Positions 5,996-6,397 of a stretch of DNA of 6,397 nt are shown here, piece after piece (positions within the stretch are counted from its first letter, which is position 1; each line of letters begins with the position of its first letter). The stretch covers positions 1-6,397 of the forward strand of contig JAFGQF010000275.1 in NCBI GenBank assembly GCA_016935775.1. Reading direction: 5' to 3'. The DNA is from Caldifarciminota bacterium. Lineage in GTDB: Bacteria; Hydrothermota; Tepidihabitantia; Tepidihabitantales; Tepidihabitantaceae. The notes below the pieces were generated by a model. That model was not told the DNA's origin. It worked only from the letters and a program-made list of their open reading frames with translations, and did no database searches. A program made the translations under genes and the position numbers.

Positions 5996-6065
5996 GGGTA
6001 GTTCCGGGGACGCAATAATGAATTACGCCCGGCTTGGGACACGGTGCGGCAGAACGGGGACACGA
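5996..6065 (+). repeat. 70-bp direct repeat, copy A
   Basis: This copy matches 6258-6327 at 66 of 70 positions, with differences at 6001, 6015, 6019 and 6039. It contains an imperfect palindrome near its start (GTAGTTC...GAATTAC) and ends with GGCAGAACGGGGACACGA. It is non-coding and lies in the tail behind the propeller gene. It is probably an intergenic dispersed repeat of REP or MITE type; the class is inferred, the repetition is read directly. Confidence 0.9.
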
Positions 6066-6084
6066 CACCTGCGGCCGCTCGTAG

Positions 6085-6103
6085 GGCAGAACGAGGACAC
6101 GAC
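6085..6103 (+). repeat. Extra copy of the repeat's 3' motif (GGCAGAACGRGGACACGAC)
   Basis: This 19-base element matches the end of copy A (6048-6066) at 18 of 19 positions, and the end of copy B (6310-6328) nearly as well. It shows that the 3' part of the repeat also occurs alone. Five related GGGACACG or GAGGACACG motifs are scattered between 6036 and 6357. Confidence 0.7.
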
Positions 6104-6127
6104 CCGGTTCCCACGAGAAGCCGGGTC
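6101..6127 (+). repeat. Imperfect hairpin in the repeat region
   Basis: GACCCGG (6101-6107) pairs with CCGGGTC (6121-6127). After one bulged base, TTC (6108-6110) pairs with GAA (6117-6119), leaving a six-base loop. There is no T-tract, so a standard terminator is doubtful. It could be a rho-independent-like end for the propeller transcript or a REP-type palindrome. Confidence 0.4.
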
Positions 6128-6131
6128 ACGC

Positions 6132-6159
6132 TTGACCGAAGAAGAAGCACGTCTATATT
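6132..6159 (+). promoter_or_regulatory. Promoter-like sequence TTGACC-N16-TATATT
   Basis: TTGACC (6132-6137) and TATATT (6154-6159) each match the sigma-70 hexamers at five of six positions, with the same 16-base gap seen in the two other promoters of this window. Initiation would be near 6166, exactly at the ATG of a short open frame, so any transcript would be leaderless there. What it drives beyond the window is unknown. Confidence 0.5.
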
Positions 6160-6165
6160 GAACCC

Positions 6166-6397
6166 ATGCCGATACTACCTTGCTCACATCCTGCGGAACT
6201 CGTGAAGCAGGTCGAACCCACCAAGGCGCTCCTGTTCAATCTGGACAAGCAGCACCCGGGTAATTCCGGGGACGCAGTAACGAATTACGCCCGGCTTGGG
6301 TCACGGTGCGGCAGAACGGGGACACGAGGATTACCGCCACCCAGGGCTTGGGACACGATCCCATTTCAGAGGACTGACAATGGGTCATGTCCCGCGC
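6166..6397 (+). CDS. Doubtful open frame running off the right edge
   Basis: An ATG at 6166 opens 77 codons without a stop to the window edge. About 30 unique codons (MPILPCSHPAELVKQVEPTK and onward) are followed by translation of repeat copy B and the palindrome. I recognise no family. No Shine-Dalgarno precedes the ATG, but a good promoter ends six bases before it. It may be a gene start interrupted by a repeat, or chance. The repeat part is unlikely to encode a conserved fold. Confidence 0.22.
   Translation, partial: MPILPCSHPAELVKQVEPTKALLFNLDKQHPGNSGDAVTNYARLGSRCGRTGTRGLPPPRAWDTIPFQRTDNGSCPA
6258..6327 (+). repeat. 70-bp direct repeat, copy B
   Basis: This is the second copy, 262 bases downstream of copy A and 66/70 identical. 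Its internal palindrome is better kept than in copy A: GTAATTC (6260-6266) pairs perfectly with GAATTAC (6282-6288), and CCGGG-type outer arms extend it after a two-base bulge. The differences between copies are transitions except one A/T change at 6039/6301. Confidence 0.9.
6350..6393 (+). repeat. Long imperfect palindrome at the right end
   Basis: GGGACACGATCCCATT (6350-6365) pairs with AATGGGTCATGTCCC (6379-6393). There are 14 paired bases, one C/A mismatch and one bulged T around a 13-base loop. The arms contain the same GGGACACG motif as the 70-bp repeat, so the palindrome probably belongs to the same repeat family. There is no following T-run in the window. Confidence 0.75.

Noticed and set aside
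5976..6393. CRISPR array
   Set aside because: There are only two full 70-bp repeats, 262 bases apart, with unequal partial copies and no regular spacers. This does not fit a CRISPR.

Overview
The window is GC-rich and carries two divergent transcription units plus a repeat-rich tail. It suggests a diderm (Gram-negative-type) bacterium. The evidence is a lipid-A-type acyltransferase start, a secreted six-bladed Asp-box propeller protein, and a C-terminal domain of the T9SS/FlgD-Ig-like sorting type (PNP...G.V...GVYLYR...). That last domain is common in the FCB group and in candidate phyla such as WOR-3/Stahlbacteria. Phylum placement is an inference from style; no marker here fixes it.

Minus strand, 3863 down to 1: a housekeeping operon read right to left. 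It starts at a TTGACT-N16-TACACT promoter and runs adk (adenylate kinase), map (methionine aminopeptidase), infA (IF-1), rpmJ (ribosomal protein L36, 38 aa), pyrG (CTP synthase), then the start of an LpxL-like lysophospholipid acyltransferase that leaves the window. adk-map-infA-rpmJ is the classical tail of the spc ribosomal-protein operon. Here it is cut from its usual flanks: there is no secY before adk and no rpsM after rpmJ, and pyrG plus a lipid gene follow instead. The map reading frame points to a CTG start, and a perfect 11-bp hairpin sits just before the pyrG start.

Plus strand, 3882 to 5969: a TTGACA-N16-TACGAT promoter faces away from adk. It drives an unrecognised 142-aa protein with nine consecutive prolines and a strong Shine-Dalgarno. 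Eighteen bases later comes a 510-aa exported Asp-box propeller with a C-terminal sorting-like domain. The pair looks like a small operon for surface or secreted proteins and is visibly less GC-rich than the housekeeping side.

5970 to 6397: no convincing gene. It holds two copies of a 70-bp direct repeat (66/70 identical), a fragment of a further copy, several GGGGACACG-type motifs, two imperfect hairpins, one promoter-like sequence and a short open frame running off the end. It resembles a REP/MITE-like intergenic repeat cluster. I found no clearly new defence, CRISPR, toxin-antitoxin or biosynthetic system. The best leads are the repeat cluster, the unknown proline-tract protein with its exported partner, the rearranged spc-operon tail, and the map and pyrG start regions.
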